Source of the DNA: Xenorhabdus koppenhoeferi
GTDB lineage: Bacteria > Pseudomonadota > Gammaproteobacteria > Enterobacterales > Enterobacteriaceae
DNA length: 64,000 nt
Assembly: GCF_900116635.1 (NCBI RefSeq)
Contig: NZ_FPBJ01000005.1
Span: forward strand, 1-64,000
Direction of reading: 5' to 3'
Shown: positions 62,298 through 64,000 of the stretch, piece after piece
How positions within the stretch are numbered: position 1 is the first letter of the stretch
Layout: every line of letters begins with the position of its first letter
The notes under the pieces: generated by a model
Database searches by the model: none
Told to the model about the DNA's origin: nothing
Seen by the model: the letters and a program-made list of their open reading frames with translations, nothing else
Position numbers and translations under genes: made by a program

Positions 62298-62328
62298 TAA
62301 AACAGAACCGCCAATCGGCGGCTCCGTT
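62298..62328 (-). terminator. Terminator between tsf and pyrH
   Basis: On the minus strand, GAGCCGCC and GGCGGTTC form a stem with one mismatch and a 4-base GATT loop, followed by TGTTTTATC. It lies 9 bases after the tsf stop, so rpsB-tsf may end here with partial read-through to pyrH. Confidence 0.8.
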
Positions 62329-62336
62329 TAAGAAAA

Positions 62337-63194
62337 TTAAGACTGCTTACTCATTGCAGCAACTTCTGCTGCGAAATCAGCTTCAACTTTCTCGATACCT
62401 TCACCAACTTCGAAGCGGATGAAGTTGATCACTTTAGCATTGTTCTCTTTCAGCAGATCGCCAACAGATTTGCTTGGGTCCATTACGAAGTTCTGACCAG
62501 TCAGAGAGATTTCGCCGGTGAATTTGTTCATACGGCCAGAAACCATTTTCTCTGCTATTTCGCGAGGCTTACCAGACTGCATTGCGATTTCCATCTGGAT
62601 CTGATGCTCACGCTCAACCACGTCAGCAGGAACGTCAGTTGGGTTCACGTATTCTGGTTTGCTTGCAGCAACGTGCATTGCAACGTGTTTGATCAGTTCT
62701 TCGTTTGCGCCTTCAGCCGCAACCAGAACGCCGATGCGAGCACCGTGCAGGTAAGAACCTACAGCTTCGCCTTCCAGGATTTCAACGCGACGGATGTTGA
62801 TGTTTTCACCGATTTTCGCAACCAGTTCAGTACGCTGTTCTTCGAACTTAGCTTTCAGAGCATCGATATCAGTGTTTTTGTCAGCCATTACTGCTGCGAT
62901 CACTTCTTTACCAAACGCCAGGAAGCCTGCATCTTTAGCAACGAAGTCAGTTTCACAGTTCAGTTCAACAATACCCGCGAATGTAGCATCAGCTGCAACT
63001 TCAACCAGGATAACACCTTCAGCGGCAACACGGCCTGCTTTCTTAGCAGCTTTTGCCTGACCTGATTTACGCATGTTATCAATAGCAAGCTCGATATCAC
63101 CATTTGCTTCAACCAGTGCTTTTTTACATTCCATCATGCCTGCGCCAGTACGCTCACGCAGTTCTTTTACCAGAGCAGCGGTAATGTCAGCCAT
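62337..63194 (-). CDS. tsf: Translation elongation factor Ts
   Basis: 285 residues (E. coli 283). The N-terminal UBA-like helix [21 protein letters not shown] and the core [21 protein letters not shown] are intact, as is the TDFVAKD contact motif to EF-Tu ([14 protein letters not shown]). It is the guanine nucleotide exchange factor of EF-Tu. Codon use is strongly biased as in highly expressed genes. Downstream of rpsB with a hairpin-containing spacer. Confidence 0.98.
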   Translation of the reverse strand: MADITAALVKELRERTGAGMMECKKALVEANGDIELAIDNMRKSGQAKAAKKAGRVAAEGVILVEVAADATFAGIVELNCETDFVAKDAGFLAFGKEVIAAVMADKNTDIDALKAKFEEQRTELVAKIGENINIRRVEILEGEAVGSYLHGARIGVLVAAEGANEELIKHVAMHVAASKPEYVNPTDVPADVVEREHQIQMEIAMQSGKPREIAEKMVSGRMNKFTGEISLTGQNFVMDPSKSVGDLLKENNAKVINFIRFEVGEGIEKVEADFAAEVAAMSKQS

Positions 63195-63244
63195 TTGTTT
63201 TATTCCTCGATGTGTCTCGCGGGAAGATAATATTCCGCGTGGAA

Positions 63245-63278
63245 AGTTCTATATCAGATAATAGTTCTATATCAGATA
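63245..63278. repeat. 16-bp direct repeat in the rpsB-tsf spacer
   Basis: AGTTCTATATCAGATA occurs at 63245-63260 and 63263-63278 with a 2-base spacer, just upstream of the tsf start on the minus strand. This looks like a recent tandem duplication in the leader between the spacer hairpin and tsf. Confidence 0.85.
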
Positions 63279-63283
63279 TGTAA

Positions 63284-63305
63284 AGGGGGCCGTAATAGGC
63301 CCCCT
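63284..63305. terminator. Strong hairpin in the rpsB-tsf spacer
   Basis: AGGGGGCC (63284-63291) and GGCCCCCT (63298-63305) are perfect 8-bp arms around a 6-base loop. On the transcribed minus strand it is followed by TTTACA, a weak T run. In enterics the rpsB-tsf spacer holds an attenuator that lowers tsf transcription, which fits. Confidence 0.7.
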
Positions 63306-63358
63306 AACCAATATATTTCAATACCTGGTCAATAAGGGCTCAAAATGAGCATACCTTA

Positions 63359-64000
<642 letters not shown>

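Overview
The window looks like the chromosome of an entomopathogenic enterobacterium of the Xenorhabdus/Photorhabdus group (Morganellaceae). The evidence is a moderate-to-low GC content, gammaproteobacterial housekeeping genes close to those of E. coli, an NgrA-type phosphopantetheinyl transferase, small natural-product loci, and repeated ~127-bp ERIC elements (five full copies and one internally deleted copy). The genus cannot be settled from this window alone.

Layout. 1-140: the 3' end of a 5S rRNA gene and the rRNA operon terminator. 258-5632: a GntR/FCD regulator divergent from a three-gene operon (LamB/YcsF protein PxpA, a PxpB-PxpC fusion, and a biotin carboxylase-BCCP fusion), which together look like a biotin-dependent lactam carboxylase/hydrolase. 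5785-7845: a TonB-dependent receptor with a candidate Fur box. 7926-12504: frdABCD divergent from epmA. 12552-20332: glpQ, gene relics (including a broken 5'-nucleotidase), galE, ngrA, speB, ghxP with a PurR-like box, and glk. 20590-23152: a divergent isonitrile-synthase (PvcA/DIT1) family protein followed by an MFS exporter. 23984-27591: ssb and uvrA divergent across a LexA box. 27971-28708: a small DUF5993-like membrane protein and an atypical DsbB. 28907-32038: tyrB, an alanine racemase pseudogene with its middle deleted, and dnaB. 32412-38076: glpT, a long AT-rich gap, then a one-module A-T-Red NRPS overlapping an MbtH-like gene. 38488-44029: proS, nlpE, rof, tilS and an EamA transporter. 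44321-64000: the conserved envelope/translation run, all on the minus strand: rpsB (cut by the window end), tsf, pyrH, frr, dxr, uppS, cdsA, rseP, bamA, skp, lpxD, fabZ, lpxA, lpxB, rnhB, dnaE, accA.

How it works together. The core genes cover anaerobic fumarate respiration, glycerol-3-phosphate uptake and release, lipid A and fatty acid synthesis, outer-membrane protein assembly, isoprenoid and phospholipid precursors, and translation elongation and recycling. Between them lie accessory loci typical of this lineage. NgrA would supply the phosphopantetheine arm to the carrier domain of the A-T-Red enzyme, whose adenylation pocket I read as glycine-like. The isonitrile-synthase/MFS pair may be a second small-molecule locus. 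The biotin carboxylase operon is the best candidate for an incompletely described catabolic system. Several relics (5'-nucleotidase, alr, the open frame before pxpA) show local gene decay.
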